From an uncultured Tenacibaculum sp. (GTDB lineage Bacteria > Bacteroidota > Bacteroidia > Flavobacteriales > Flavobacteriaceae), in contig CANMCD010000003.1 in the NCBI GenBank assembly GCA_947496185.1, positions 248,001-312,000 of the forward strand: 64,000 nucleotides of DNA, written 5' to 3'. The position numbers were made by a program, and so were the translations under genes. Below are positions 9,641 through 19,299 of this stretch, piece by piece (within the stretch, counting starts at the first letter, position 1; the number at the start of each line of letters is the position of its first letter). Under the pieces are notes generated by a model. The model did not search any database and was not told the origin of the DNA. It saw only the letters and a list, made by a program, of their open reading frames with translations.

Positions 9641-10369
9641 CCTCCTCTTAAATTCACTTAACAAAATAGCTGTTGCCGTAGCCACATTTAAACTTTCCGT
9701 TTTTTGTGTATGTCCAAAACGTGGAATGGTTAGTCGATGGTTTACCAATTCTTTTATTTCAGAAGAAATACCATTAGCCTCATTTCCCATAACTAAAATT
9801 CCATTATTGGGCAAAGATGTTTTATATACATTCTCCCCTACCATGTCAGCAACATAAATAGGAAGCTCAGTTTCTGCTAAATATTTTGATAAATCAGTAT
9901 ATATAATATTAATCCTTGTTATTGACCCCATAGTAGACTGAACTACTTTTTGATTATAGCAGTCTACTGTGGTATTAGAACAAACCAATTGTTCTACCCC
10001 AAACCAATCGCATAAGCGTATGATTGTTCCCAAATTGCCTGGATCGTTAATTCCGTCTAACGCTATTATTACATTTTTCCTCCCTTGATCGAATGGGGTT
10101 TCTTTTGGAATATTAAATACAGCTAAGACCTTATTGGGGGTCTTTAGGTTACTTATTTTTTTTAATTCTGGTTCCTTAATAATGGTCACCTTTCCTTTCT
10201 CAAACCTCATTGTTTCATCGGTACAAAAAATATGTTCAACTTCTAGGTTTGATTCAAGAAGCTCTTGTACTACTTTTATCCCTTCAGCTATGAATAATTT
10301 ATGCTTTAATCGATACTTTTTCTGCTGTAAACTAGTTATAAGTTTAGCATGGTTTTTGGATAAACTCAT
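9632..10369 (-). CDS. SpoU/TrmH-family RNA 2'-O-ribose methyltransferase
   Basis: SAM-dependent knot-fold (SPOUT) enzyme that methylates the 2'-hydroxyl of a ribose in rRNA or tRNA. The N-terminal substrate-binding part has KKYRLKHKLFIAEG. The SPOUT motifs are visible: LDGINDPGNLGTIIR (motif 1), MGNEANGIS (motif 2) and SLNVATATAILLSEF (motif 3). I start it at the internal ATG (10369, MSLSKNHAKL) rather than 54 bases upstream, because homologs begin at this point and the extra residues look like translated promoter. The exact target nucleotide is not evident. It is divergent from the TamL gene. Confidence 0.85.
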   Translation of the reverse strand: MSLSKNHAKLITSLQQKKYRLKHKLFIAEGIKVVQELLESNLEVEHIFCTDETMRFEKGKVTIIKEPELKKISNLKTPNKVLAVFNIPKETPFDQGRKNVIIALDGINDPGNLGTIIRLCDWFGVEQLVCSNTTVDCYNQKVVQSTMGSITRINIIYTDLSKYLAETELPIYVADMVGENVYKTSLPNNGILVMGNEANGISSEIKELVNHRLTIPRFGHTQKTESLNVATATAILLSEFKRRLE

Positions 10370-10407
10370 TAAACAAATTTTAATAACGTAAACCACCAAA
10401 AAAACAG

Positions 10408-10415
10408 TATTTTTG
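10408..10415 (+). promoter_or_regulatory. -7 element (TATTTTTG) of the TamL-like gene
   Basis: Exact TAnnTTTG match, 26 bases before the ATG at 10442, in the divergent spacer shared with the methyltransferase gene. Confidence 0.5.
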
Positions 10416-10441
10416 GTAAGCAAATTCGTGGCACAAAGTTA

Positions 10442-12925
10442 ATGAAAAAACTCTCTTTCTTTTTTTTATTGATTGCAATACTCTATTCGTGTAGCACTAT
10501 AAAGTATGTAAAAGAAAATGAACTTTTACTCACAAAAAACACGCTCTACATTGATAGTAACAAAGTATATAACAAAGAATTAAATGAACTCTTAATGCAA
10601 CGCCCTAATATGAAAACATTAGGCATACCACTATCTTTGCATTTTTATAATTTAGGAAACCCTAAAGCACCTCAAACTCCTAGTAAATGGGGTAAAAAAC
10701 ATCCAAAAACATATAGTTTTTTCAAGTCATTATTTTCTGAGAAACAAAGTATTGCTGTAGCAAAATCTGCCATAGGACTAAATAATTGGTTTTTAAAAAA
10801 TGGACAAGCTCCTGTAGTTATTGATGATAAAAAAACGAAAAAAACAGTTCAAAATTTAAAAACGTATTATCAGAATCACGGATATTTTAAAGCGAAAATC
10901 ACTACTAAAAAAGATACTGTTTCCTCTCGTAAAGGAAAGGTAACCTACCATATCACCAAAGGTACTCCTCTTTTTTTAGACACCATATTCAAGGACATTA
11001 AGTCTCCTGTACTCGACTCAATATACAAACTTAAAGCACATAAAAGCTACTTAAAAAGCCAACAACAATATAAAGACCAAAACTTTATAAATGAAGCAAA
11101 CAGACTTACCAAACTATTTAGAAATAGTGGTATTTATCATTTTAACAAAACGGAAAGTATTGATTTTTATATTGCTGACACCTCAAAACAAAAGACCAAT
11201 ATTGAGCTGGTTATATCTGACAAGTTAATAGAAAAAGATGGCAAATATATCTCTAGCCCCTTTAGCGTACAAAAAGTAAAAAACGTCAATGTTATAACCG
11301 ACTATGCTTACAATAAAAAAGATGCTCCTTTCAATGACTCAATTAAATACAAAGGAATTAATTTTTATGCCCATGATAAACTAAGGTATAATCCTAAGTA
11401 TTTATCACAGTCGGTATTCATTAAACCTAATAGTATTTACAGTGACACGCTCCGAAATTTAACTAGAACACATTTAAGAGGGTTAAAAAATTTCAAGTCT
11501 TCTTCTGTTATTTTTAGAGCGTTAAACAAAGATGAGTTAGAAGCAAATATTTTTTTAACTCCTACAGAGAAATATACATTAGGGTTTGATACCGAGCTTT
11601 CTCGTTCAAATATTCGAAACTTTGATATTTCAGGAAAATTTTCCATAATAAATCGAAATACATTTAAGGGAGCTGAAATATTTAAACTCTCTGCTTCTGG
11701 ATCTTACTTTGATCTTGATAATGGTACTGGTTGGGAAATAGGTACTGACATCTCCTTAGAGATACCAAGATTCATGGCCCCTTTTGGATTCCACAAATTT
11801 GTTCCAAAACGAATGTTCCCGAAAACGAATATTCATACAGGGTTTAACATTCAAAAAAACATCGGACTCGACAAACAAAATGTATCCATTGGTATTGATT
11901 ACAAATGGAATTATACTCCTAAAAAAACAATTCAACTTGAGCTATTAAATGCTCAGTATATAAGAAACCTGAATACTGAAAATTATTTTACAGTATATAG
12001 TTCTGAATATAAAAGCCTTCAAAAAGCTAACGACTCTCTTTATAGCAACAATCCATTACCCAGTAATCAGTCTACAAATTTTACGGCAATAAAGTCTCGA
12101 ATTGATCAAATACAATCAAATGCTAGTTTCGCTGATAATAAACCTGATGCTTATTTAAGAGTTAAAAACATCAACAGAAGACTTAACATCATTACTTCTG
12201 ACTTTTTAATTCCTGAAATAGCCTATAGCTTTACCTATAATAATCGTGAAAACATAAAAGACTTGAATTTTTCTTTCTTCAAAATACGTATAGCTAATTC
12301 TGGTAATATCATGGGGATACTATCTAGTGAGAAAAATCAGGCAGGAAAAACAACTCTTTTCAATATACCTATAGCTCAATACTTTAAAACAGACATAGAG
12401 TATAAAAAATATTGGAATCTAGGCAATAATTCTTCTTTAGCCCATAGAACTTTTTTAGGAAGCATCTTTACCTATAACAATGCTGAAATACCTTTCTCGA
12501 GAAGTTATTTTGCTGGTGGGTCCAATGATATTAGAGCTTGGAGAGCGTATGACCTAGGTCCTGGAACTGAAAAAACAAATCTAGAATTTAATATTGGAAG
12601 CCTTAAATTTTTGAGCAGTTTTGAATATCGCTTTGATGTTATCGGTTCTCTAAAAAGCGCCCTTTTTATCGACGCAGGTAATATCTGGGACATCACCAAT
12701 TTTGAATCGGAAAATGACGACAGAGAAAAGTTTCAAGGCTTTAAATCTCTTAGTGATTTAGCCGTAGGAGGAGGTTTTGGATTACGATACGATTTGAAAT
12801 TTTTGATTTTCCGTCTCGACTTTGGTTTTAAGATGCACGAACCCTATCTCGAAACCAATAAGTGGTTTCGTAATTTTAACTTTGCGAACATGAACCTAAA
12901 CATAGGTATTAACTATCCTTTCTAA
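10442..12925 (+). CDS. tamL: BamA/TamA-superfamily outer-membrane assembly lipoprotein (TamL-like)
   Basis: Predicted outer-membrane beta-barrel lipoprotein with periplasmic POTRA repeats, the Bacteroidetes counterpart of TamA, helping to insert or assemble envelope proteins. Residues 1-16 are a lipoprotein signal peptide with lipobox LYSC (lipidated C17). POTRA-like segments run to about 390 and the 16-strand barrel fills the C-terminal half, including the conserved FAGGSNDIRAW turn (the loop-6 region of this superfamily) and a final aromatic residue. Length (827) fits the family. A lipid anchor distinguishes it from BamA, which is encoded at 35747-38317. It is transcribed from its own promoter. 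Confidence 0.82.
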   Translation: MKKLSFFFLLIAILYSCSTIKYVKENELLLTKNTLYIDSNKVYNKELNELLMQRPNMKTLGIPLSLHFYNLGNPKAPQTPSKWGKKHPKTYSFFKSLFSEKQSIAVAKSAIGLNNWFLKNGQAPVVIDDKKTKKTVQNLKTYYQNHGYFKAKITTKKDTVSSRKGKVTYHITKGTPLFLDTIFKDIKSPVLDSIYKLKAHKSYLKSQQQYKDQNFINEANRLTKLFRNSGIYHFNKTESIDFYIADTSKQKTNIELVISDKLIEKDGKYISSPFSVQKVKNVNVITDYAYNKKDAPFNDSIKYKGINFYAHDKLRYNPKYLSQSVFIKPNSIYSDTLRNLTRTHLRGLKNFKSSSVIFRALNKDELEANIFLTPTEKYTLGFDTELSRSNIRNFDISGKFSIINRNTFKGAEIFKLSASGSYFDLDNGTGWEIGTDISLEIPRFMAPFGFHKFVPKRMFPKTNIHTGFNIQKNIGLDKQNVSIGIDYKWNYTPKKTIQLELLNAQYIRNLNTENYFTVYSSEYKSLQKANDSLYSNNPLPSNQSTNFTAIKSRIDQIQSNASFADNKPDAYLRVKNINRRLNIITSDFLIPEIAYSFTYNNRENIKDLNFSFFKIRIANSGNIMGILSSEKNQAGKTTLFNIPIAQYFKTDIEYKKYWNLGNNSSLAHRTFLGSIFTYNNAEIPFSRSYFAGGSNDIRAWRAYDLGPGTEKTNLEFNIGSLKFLSSFEYRFDVIGSLKSALFIDAGNIWDITNFESENDDREKFQGFKSLSDLAVGGGFGLRYDLKFLIFRLDFGFKMHEPYLETNKWFRNFNFANMNLNIGINYPF

Positions 12926-12973
12926 TAAAAAAACGTTATCGTAAAAAAAAAAAAAAACTAACTTAAAAAAGTG

Positions 12974-12981
12974 TAGATTTG
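12974..12981 (+). promoter_or_regulatory. -7 element (TAGATTTG) of the aldolase gene
   Basis: Exact TAnnTTTG match 32 bases before the ATG at 13014. A 15-base A-run just upstream (12943-12957) may act as an UP-like or bent element. Confidence 0.55.
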
Positions 12982-13013
12982 TTTTTTTAAACAACCGTAA
13001 CTAAAAAACAGAA

Positions 13014-14075
13014 ATGATGATTAAAGCTGGAGTTGCCACTGGTAAAGAAGTTCAACAAATCTTTAAACTTGCGAAAGAGAAAAACTTTGCATTACCTGCT
13101 GTGAATGTTGTAGGCTCAAATACAATCAATACTGTACTGGAAACAGCGAAAGAGTTAAACTCTCCTGTAATTATTCAATTTTCTAATGGAGGGGCTCAAT
13201 TTAATGCTGGAAAAGGTTTATCTAATGAAAATCAAAAGGCTGCAATAGCTGGAGCGGTAGCTGGAGCTAAGCATATACATCTAATGGCCGAAAGCTATGG
13301 AGTTCCTGTAATATTGCATACAGATCACGCAGCTAAAAAACTATTACCTTGGATAGACGGTTTGTTGGATGCCAGCGAACAGTTTTATGCGGAAACAGGA
13401 AAATCATTATTTAGCTCTCATATGATTGACTTAAGTGAGGAATCGCTTGAAGAAAACATAGATATTTGTAAAAAATATCTTACTCGTATGAGTAAAATGG
13501 GAATGACTCTAGAAATAGAGCTAGGAATTACTGGTGGTGAAGAAGATGGCGTTGACAATACAGATGTAGATAGCTCAAAATTATACACCCAACCTGAAGA
13601 AGTAGCGTATGCTTATGAAGAACTAATGAAAGTAAGTGATCAATTTACTATTGCTGCTGCTTTTGGAAATGTTCATGGTGTATATAAACCAGGAAATGTT
13701 AAATTAACCCCAAAAATTTTAAAGAACTCTCAAGAATATATTTCTGAAAAATATAGTGTTCCTAGTAATTCCATAGACTTTGTTTTCCATGGAGGGTCTG
13801 GATCTACTGTAGAAGAAATACGAGAAGCAATTAGCTATGGTGTCATTAAAATGAATATTGATACCGATTTACAGTATGCGTTTACAGAAGGAATTCGTGA
13901 TTACATGACAGAAAAATCAGCCTATTTAGCTTCACAAATAGGAAATCCTGATGGCGATGACATACCTAATAAAAAATATTATGACCCACGTAAGTGGCTA
14001 CGAGAAGGTGAACAAACATTTAAAAGTCGATTAGCACAAGCTTTCGAGGATTTAAATAACGTTAATACATTATAA
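13014..14075 (+). CDS. fbaA: Class II fructose-bisphosphate aldolase
   Basis: Zinc-dependent aldolase joining or splitting fructose-1,6-bisphosphate and the two triose phosphates in glycolysis and gluconeogenesis. The 353 residues contain the expected metal and substrate motifs: [11 protein letters not shown] (zinc histidine and catalytic Asp), a conserved glutamate-rich [12 protein letters not shown] segment, FGNVHGVY and FHGGSGS (further zinc histidines). Length matches the long class IIA form. Translation may begin at either of two adjacent ATGs (13014 or 13017). It is followed 35 bases later by accD; a shared transcript is likely since no terminator separates them. Confidence 0.96.
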   Translation: MMIKAGVATGKEVQQIFKLAKEKNFALPAVNVVGSNTINTVLETAKELNSPVIIQFSNGGAQFNAGKGLSNENQKAAIAGAVAGAKHIHLMAESYGVPVILHTDHAAKKLLPWIDGLLDASEQFYAETGKSLFSSHMIDLSEESLEENIDICKKYLTRMSKMGMTLEIELGITGGEEDGVDNTDVDSSKLYTQPEEVAYAYEELMKVSDQFTIAAAFGNVHGVYKPGNVKLTPKILKNSQEYISEKYSVPSNSIDFVFHGGSGSTVEEIREAISYGVIKMNIDTDLQYAFTEGIRDYMTEKSAYLASQIGNPDGDDIPNKKYYDPRKWLREGEQTFKSRLAQAFEDLNNVNTL

Positions 14076-14110
14076 ACAAACGAAAACATATCATAACTAA
14101 AGACAAAACA

Positions 14111-14968
14111 ATGGCTTGGTTTAAACGTAAAGATAAAGGTATTCAAACCCCTACCGAAGAAAAAAAGGATACCCCTAAGGGATTGTGGTACAAGACCCCT
14201 AGCGGAAAAATTATTGATACTGACGAACTCAAAAAGAACTTGTATGTTAGTCCAGAAGATGGCTATCATGTACGTATAGGAAGTAATGAATACTTCGAGT
14301 TATTCTTTGACGATAATAAGTTTAAAGAGCTAAACGAAAAAATAACAGCTAAAGATCCTTTAAAGTTTCAAGATACAAAGAAGTATCCTGATAGGTTAAA
14401 AGAAGCACAAAAGAAAACAGGATTAAAAGATGCTGTTAGAACAGCTGTAGGTAAATCTATGGGTAAAGACATTGTGATTGCTTCTATGGACTTTGCCTTT
14501 ATTGGAGGATCTATGGGAAGTGTTGTTGGAGAAAAAATTGCACGTGCAATTGATTACTCCATTAAACATAATCTACCTTTTTTAATGATCTCAAAATCAG
14601 GAGGTGCAAGAATGATGGAAGCATCACTATCCCTTATGCAGTTAGTGAAAACATCTGCAAAACTTGCACAATTAGCAGATGCTAAAATACCGTATATTTC
14701 TCTTTGTACAGACCCTACCACAGGAGGTACAACAGCTTCTTTCGCCATGTTAGGTGATATAAATATCGCAGAACCTAATGCCTTGATTGCATTTGCAGGA
14801 CCTCGTGTTGTAAAAGATACAACTGGAAAAGAGCTTCCAAAAGGATTTCAGCGTTCCGAATTTGTATTAGAACATGGTTTCCTTGATGCTATTTATGAAC
14901 GTAAAGATCTTAAAAAACAGGTGAATTTGTACTTAGATTTAATACAAAACCAACCTATTAGAGCATAA
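14111..14968 (+). CDS. accD: Acetyl-CoA carboxylase carboxyltransferase subunit beta
   Basis: Beta half of the carboxyltransferase that moves carboxyl from biotin to acetyl-CoA, making malonyl-CoA for fatty-acid synthesis; it works with AccA, not in this window. The carboxyltransferase core is clear: [46 protein letters not shown] and FAGPRVV. Odd point: the N-terminal four-cysteine zinc ribbon of the E. coli protein is present only in outline. Its four cysteines align with T29, G32, S47 and D50, so this AccD should not bind zinc there. The frame is intact, and I recall similar cysteine-free forms in other Flavobacteriia. A terminator follows at 14974. Confidence 0.95.
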   Translation: MAWFKRKDKGIQTPTEEKKDTPKGLWYKTPSGKIIDTDELKKNLYVSPEDGYHVRIGSNEYFELFFDDNKFKELNEKITAKDPLKFQDTKKYPDRLKEAQKKTGLKDAVRTAVGKSMGKDIVIASMDFAFIGGSMGSVVGEKIARAIDYSIKHNLPFLMISKSGGARMMEASLSLMQLVKTSAKLAQLADAKIPYISLCTDPTTGGTTASFAMLGDINIAEPNALIAFAGPRVVKDTTGKELPKGFQRSEFVLEHGFLDAIYERKDLKKQVNLYLDLIQNQPIRA

Positions 14969-14973
14969 AAATC

Positions 14974-15003
14974 AAAAGCCAGCTTTTTGCTGGCTTTCTT
15001 TAT
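14974..15003. terminator. Intrinsic terminator after accD
   Basis: AAAGCCAGC (14975-14983) pairs with GCTGGCTTT (14989-14997) around a TTTTT loop, followed by CTTTAT. The flanking bases also give a usable T-rich tail on the minus strand. Confidence 0.8.
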
Positions 15004-15276
15004 CCCCTAAAAATATTACCTAATATAAACTACAAAGGCAATTAATGCAAAGATACAGATACTATAGTACTTCCACTGTTATAATTCCCTTAAATTTTAA
15101 AGCTAATTTCATAATATTCCCTTAAAAAAACACTGCCTCGCCTCTTACAAAAAATACACAACTGTAAATCAAAAATATACGACCATCTATTTTTTAAATT
15201 TATTCTTTAATAAACGTTAAAAACTAAAATACAGTAAGTTTTTTCTGCTATACTTCTTTAATAAATAAAATAATTG

Positions 15277-15336
15277 TAAATTCGCTGCCTCAATGAAATA
15301 CATTGAGTACATAATAATCATTTAAACAATATTGGC
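15277..15336 (+). promoter_or_regulatory. rpsO promoter and leader with 5' hairpin
   Basis: TAAATTCG at 15277-15284 is a 7/8 match to TAnnTTTG. A transcript starting about 6 bases later would open with the hairpin CTCAATG / CATTGAG (15289-15295 and 15301-15307, loop AAATA). S15 commonly represses its own mRNA through leader structure, so this hairpin is a candidate S15 site; that role is inference. Confidence 0.4.
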
Positions 15337-15606
15337 ATGTATTTAACCAAAGAAGTAAAGCAAGAATTTTTTGCAAAGCACGGTAAAGGAAGTAATGATA
15401 CAGGAAGTGCAGAAGGACAAATCGCACTTTTCACATTCAGAATCAACCACCTTACAGAACACTTAAAAAGAAATCGTAAGGATTTCAATACAGAGCGTTC
15501 GCTTGTAAAGATGGTAGGAAAGCGTAGAAACCTTCTAGATTACCTTAAGAAAAAAGATATCAACAGGTATCGTTCAATCATCAAAGAATTAGGTATTAGA
15601 AAATAA
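15337..15606 (+). CDS. rpsO: 30S ribosomal protein S15
   Basis: Primary 16S rRNA-binding protein of the small-subunit platform. The 89 residues show the family signatures: GSAEGQIALFTFRINHLTEHLK, with the conserved serine and the HL pair, and KMVGKRRNLLDYLKKKD. Length is exactly typical. The rpsO-pnp order is widespread in bacteria and holds here, but a strong terminator and a separate leader lie between the two genes. Confidence 0.98.
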   Translation: MYLTKEVKQEFFAKHGKGSNDTGSAEGQIALFTFRINHLTEHLKRNRKDFNTERSLVKMVGKRRNLLDYLKKKDINRYRSIIKELGIRK

Positions 15607-15613
15607 ACCTTAC

Positions 15614-15643
15614 AAAAAGGCAGGAAATTCCTGCCTTTTTTTA
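15614..15643 (+). terminator. Intrinsic terminator after rpsO
   Basis: A near-perfect palindrome, AAAAAGGCAGGAA / TTCCTGCCTTTTT, ends in a T-run 8 bases after the rpsO stop codon. It should limit read-through into pnp. Confidence 0.88.
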
Positions 15644-15734
15644 TTACGCTAAATAAATAATTTTCATTACTTTTAAGTCGTCATAAACGAACTTTGGCCA
15701 AACCAATTAAAAAAGTAGTATTATACTTCTATTG

Positions 15735-15776
15735 AAACAACAACAACCACACCACAACAACAACAACACACAAAAC
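15735..15776 (+). promoter_or_regulatory. A/C-only (CAA-repeat) leader of pnp
   Basis: These 42 consecutive bases contain only A and C, mostly as CAA units, and end 29 bases before the pnp ATG. Such a tract cannot fold and could keep the ribosome-binding region open. A palindrome TTTGGCCAAA lies upstream at about 15692. Confidence 0.45.
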
Positions 15777-15804
15777 GAATTAAGAATTTTTAGAAAAACA
15801 TTTT

Positions 15805-17973
15805 ATGATTCCAAAAGTATTTAGCCAAGTAATCGAACTTGGAGATGGAAGAAGTATCACATTAGAAACTGGAAAATTAGCAAAACAAGCAGACGGTTCC
15901 GTTGTTGTTAGAATGGGTGATACCATGTTGCTTGCTACTGTTGTTTCTGCAAGAACATCTAACCCAGATATTGATTTTTTACCACTTACGGTAGATTATA
16001 GAGAAAAATTTGCCTCATCAGGACGTTATCCAGGTGGGTTTATGAAACGTGAAGCAAGACCTAGTAATGAAGAAATATTAACTATGCGTTTAGTGGACCG
16101 TGTTTTACGTCCTCTATTCCCAAAAGATTATCATGCTGAAACACAAATCATGATTCAATTAATGTCTCATGATGAAAATGTGATGCCTGATTCTTTGGCT
16201 GGTTTAGCTGCATCGGCAGCTATTCAGTTGTCTGATATTCCTTTTGAAGCTGCAATTTCAGAAGTTCGTGTAGCACGTATAGAAGGTGAATTAGTAATCA
16301 ACCCGAGCTTTGAACAATTAAAACAAGCGGATATTGATTTAATGGTTGGTGCTTCTAAAGACTTTGTTGCCATGGTAGAAGGTGAGATGGATGAAGTATC
16401 TGAAGAAGAAATGGCAGAAGCAATACGTTTTGCTCATGAAGCGATAAAAAAGCAATGTGATGCTCAAATAGCATTGGCTGAAATGGTTGGAAAAAAAGAA
16501 ACTCGTGAATACGATGCTGAAGATTCTGACGAAGACCTTCAGTCTACGATACGAGAAGCTGCTTACCAAAAGTGTTATGAGATAGCAAAACAAGGAACTT
16601 CTAAACAAGAAAGAGGTTTAGCCTTTTCTGAAGTAAAAGATGAAATTTTAGCTAATTATACAGAAGAAGAATTAGAAGAAAAAGAGTCACTAATTTCTAA
16701 ATATTTTGCAGAAGCTCATAAAGCTGCTGTACGTGACTTAGTATTAAACGAAGGATTAAGACTTGACGGTCGTACTACAACAGATATTCGTCCTATTTGG
16801 TGTGAAGTTGATTACCTACCAAGAACACACGGTTCTTCAATATTTACACGTGGAGAAACACAAGCATTGGCTACGGTAACACTTGGTACTTCTCGAGATG
16901 CAAATGTAATAGATACACCTACAGTACAAGACGAGGAGCGTTTTTATCTACACTATAATTTCCCTCCATTCTCTACTGGTGAAGCAAGACCTTTAAGAGG
17001 TACTTCAAGAAGAGAAATTGGTCACGGAAATTTAGCACAAAGAGCGCTTAAAAAAGTAGTACCAGACGATTGCCCATATACAGTTCGTGTCGTGTCTGAA
17101 GTATTAGAATCAAACGGTTCTTCTTCAATGGCAACTGTATGTTCTGGTACGATGGCTTTAATGGATGCAGGAGTACAAATAAAGAAACCTGTATCAGGTA
17201 TTGCAATGGGACTTATTTCTGATGGAGAACGTTTTGCTGTTCTTTCTGACATTTTAGGAGATGAAGATCACCTTGGTGATATGGACTTTAAAGTTACTGG
17301 TACAGCTGACGGTATTACTGCTTGTCAAATGGACATAAAAATCAAAGGCCTTTCTTATGAAATATTAGTAAAAGCCTTGATGCAAGCTAAAGATGGAAGA
17401 TTACATATTTTAGAAAAATTAACAGATACCATTCAGACACCAAATGAAGATGTGAAATCTCATGCTCCAAAAATGGTTACTGTTAGAATTTCTGGAGAAT
17501 ACATTGGAGCCGTTATTGGTCCTGGAGGAAAACATATCCAAGAACTACAAAAAACTACCGAAACCACAATTGTAATTAATGAAGACCCTGAAACAGAAGA
17601 AGGAATTGTTGAAATATTAGGTAATAATCAACAAGGAATTGATAACGTTTTAGAAAGAATTAAAGCGATTACATTTAAACCACAGAGAGGTAGCGTATAC
17701 GAGGTAAAAGTAGTTAAGATTCTTGAGTTTGGTGCTGTAGTTGAATATGCAGAGGCTCCAGGAAATGAGACTCTACTCCATATATCTGAACTTGCTTGGC
17801 AACGTACTAAAAACGTTACTGATGTGGTCAACGTTGGTGATGTTATAGATGTTAAATACTTTGGTATAGATCCTAAGACACGTAAAGAAAAAGTGTCTAG
17901 AAAGGCTTTATTACAAAGACCACCAAGACAAGATAAAGATAAAAGACCTAAGAAAGAAAGCAACGAAGCTTAA
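15805..17973 (+). CDS. pnp: Polyribonucleotide nucleotidyltransferase (PNPase)
   Basis: Phosphorolytic 3'-5' exoribonuclease of mRNA decay, acting as a trimer in the cytoplasm. The 722 residues show two RNase PH-like cores (first from about residue 10, with [17 protein letters not shown]; second from about 315, with [33 protein letters not shown] and [23 protein letters not shown]). A KH domain follows ([15 protein letters not shown], about 570) and an S1 domain (about 625-695, [20 protein letters not shown]). Length and order are standard. Expression may be controlled through the long A/C-rich leader. Confidence 0.97.
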   Translation: MIPKVFSQVIELGDGRSITLETGKLAKQADGSVVVRMGDTMLLATVVSARTSNPDIDFLPLTVDYREKFASSGRYPGGFMKREARPSNEEILTMRLVDRVLRPLFPKDYHAETQIMIQLMSHDENVMPDSLAGLAASAAIQLSDIPFEAAISEVRVARIEGELVINPSFEQLKQADIDLMVGASKDFVAMVEGEMDEVSEEEMAEAIRFAHEAIKKQCDAQIALAEMVGKKETREYDAEDSDEDLQSTIREAAYQKCYEIAKQGTSKQERGLAFSEVKDEILANYTEEELEEKESLISKYFAEAHKAAVRDLVLNEGLRLDGRTTTDIRPIWCEVDYLPRTHGSSIFTRGETQALATVTLGTSRDANVIDTPTVQDEERFYLHYNFPPFSTGEARPLRGTSRREIGHGNLAQRALKKVVPDDCPYTVRVVSEVLESNGSSSMATVCSGTMALMDAGVQIKKPVSGIAMGLISDGERFAVLSDILGDEDHLGDMDFKVTGTADGITACQMDIKIKGLSYEILVKALMQAKDGRLHILEKLTDTIQTPNEDVKSHAPKMVTVRISGEYIGAVIGPGGKHIQELQKTTETTIVINEDPETEEGIVEILGNNQQGIDNVLERIKAITFKPQRGSVYEVKVVKILEFGAVVEYAEAPGNETLLHISELAWQRTKNVTDVVNVGDVIDVKYFGIDPKTRKEKVSRKALLQRPPRQDKDKRPKKESNEA

Positions 17974-17983
17974 AATAAATAAA

Positions 17984-18015
17984 AAAAGGAGGCTACCATT
18001 TCGGTAGCCTTTTTA
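17984..18015 (+). terminator. Intrinsic terminator after pnp
   Basis: GGCTACC (17991-17997) pairs with GGTAGCC (18003-18009), flanked by AAAAAGGA and TTTTT, just after the pnp stop. Confidence 0.85.
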
Positions 18016-18168
18016 ATGAAGAGAATTTGTTAATTTTTTAAGATCTAATTCCCCAATTATGATCCTAACAAAAACCGTACTCTATTAAGAAATTCATTTA
18101 TAAAACAATTAATTAGCAAAAAACCCTACCTAAAAAAGCAAAAAAATTATATTTTATTTTAATAACAA

Positions 18169-19299
18169 ATGAATATTTTCAAAACTACCTACCTTTCCTT
18201 AGGAACCAATCAAGGAGATAAAATCAAAAACCTCCAAAGTACTATTGATTTAATTTCTAATGAAATTGGCTGTATTCTAAAAATTTCATCAATCTACGAA
18301 ACTCCATCATGGGGCTTTAGTGGAAATAATTTTTACAACATAACAATTAAGGTAAATACACGATACTCCCCAAATACATTAATGACAAAACTACTCGCTA
18401 TTGAAGAGAGACAAGGAAGAAAAAGAACAAATGCTGATGGGTATGCTAATAGAATAATTGATATTGACATATTACTCTATGATAATCAAACCATAAACTC
18501 AGAAAAAGTAGTAATACCACACCCGAGAATGTTACTACGAAAATTTGTTTTAGTACCCTTGGTTGAAATCGCAGAAAAAGAAATACACCCTACTAAAAAA
18601 ATACAACTAACAGCATGTCTTGAAGGCTGTGAAGACGATACTAAAATAAGCACTATAAAGGCTAATTTAAGCCTTCCTAAATCTATTAGAGATAGATACG
18701 ATTATATTGCTATAGAAGGGAATATAGGAGCTGGAAAAACCAGTTTAACGGAGCTAATAACGAATCAATTTGGTGGGCAATCACTTTTAGAACGATTTGC
18801 AGATAATCCGTTCTTACCTAAATTTTACAAAAACCAAGAACGTTATGCTTTTCCCTTAGAAATGAGTTTTTTAGCAGATAGATTTCAACAGTTCACAAAC
18901 GAAATAACAAAAACCTCTACTGATAAATTTCTAATTTCTGATTACTATATATTTAAGTCTCTAATATTTTCAAAAATTACCTTACAAAATGATGAATATG
19001 CAGTATACAAGCAAATTTTTGATATTCTATATAAAGAGGTAAAAAAACCCGATTTATACATTTATCTTTACCAAGACCCAAAACATTCACTCAATAACAT
19101 AAAAAAAAGAGGGAGAAGCTATGAACAAGATATTGATCTTATTTATCTAGAAAAAATACAAGAAAATTATCTAAAACACCTTAAAACTATTGATACAGAT
19201 ATAGCGGTACTAACAATAAACACAAATGATCTTGACTTTGTCAATAATATCGAAGATTATAACCATGTTTTAAAACTAATAAAAGACTATAAAAAATAA
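18169..19299 (+). CDS. folK: FolK (HPPK) fused to a deoxynucleoside kinase-like domain
   Basis: Residues 1 to about 150 are 6-hydroxymethyl-7,8-dihydropterin pyrophosphokinase, which prepares the pterin for folate synthesis. Visible are LSLGTNQGDK, ETPSWGF, the catalytic segment NRIIDIDILLYD and IPHPRM. Residues about 178-376 are a deoxynucleoside kinase-like domain with P-loop GNIGAGKT at 184-191 and an arginine lid (KKRGRSYEQD). The ERS/DRT motif of this kinase family is replaced by DYY at 258-260, so its substrate handling may differ from the free-standing kinase at 9011-9640. The frame is continuous, so this is a true fusion. I recall such fusions in other Bacteroidetes. Confidence 0.9.
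   Translation: MNIFKTTYLSLGTNQGDKIKNLQSTIDLISNEIGCILKISSIYETPSWGFSGNNFYNITIKVNTRYSPNTLMTKLLAIEERQGRKRTNADGYANRIIDIDILLYDNQTINSEKVVIPHPRMLLRKFVLVPLVEIAEKEIHPTKKIQLTACLEGCEDDTKISTIKANLSLPKSIRDRYDYIAIEGNIGAGKTSLTELITNQFGGQSLLERFADNPFLPKFYKNQERYAFPLEMSFLADRFQQFTNEITKTSTDKFLISDYYIFKSLIFSKITLQNDEYAVYKQIFDILYKEVKKPDLYIYLYQDPKHSLNNIKKRGRSYEQDIDLIYLEKIQENYLKHLKTIDTDIAVLTINTNDLDFVNNIEDYNHVLKLIKDYKK

Larger units (their letters stand above)
14969..15336. other. Intergenic region between accD and rpsO
   Basis: No gene was recognised. The region holds the accD terminator, a minus-strand TATCTTTG box at 15048-15055 whose transcript would run into that terminator, and the rpsO promoter and leader at the right end. 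The middle is plain AT-rich sequence. Confidence 0.6.

Noticed and set aside
9627-9857. 76-codon plus-strand frame opposite the SpoU methyltransferase
   Set aside because: Antisense shadow of conserved methyltransferase motifs.
16339-16608. 89-codon minus-strand frame inside pnp
   Set aside because: Antisense shadow of a Glu/Lys-rich part of PNPase; Phe/Ser-rich as expected for such shadows.
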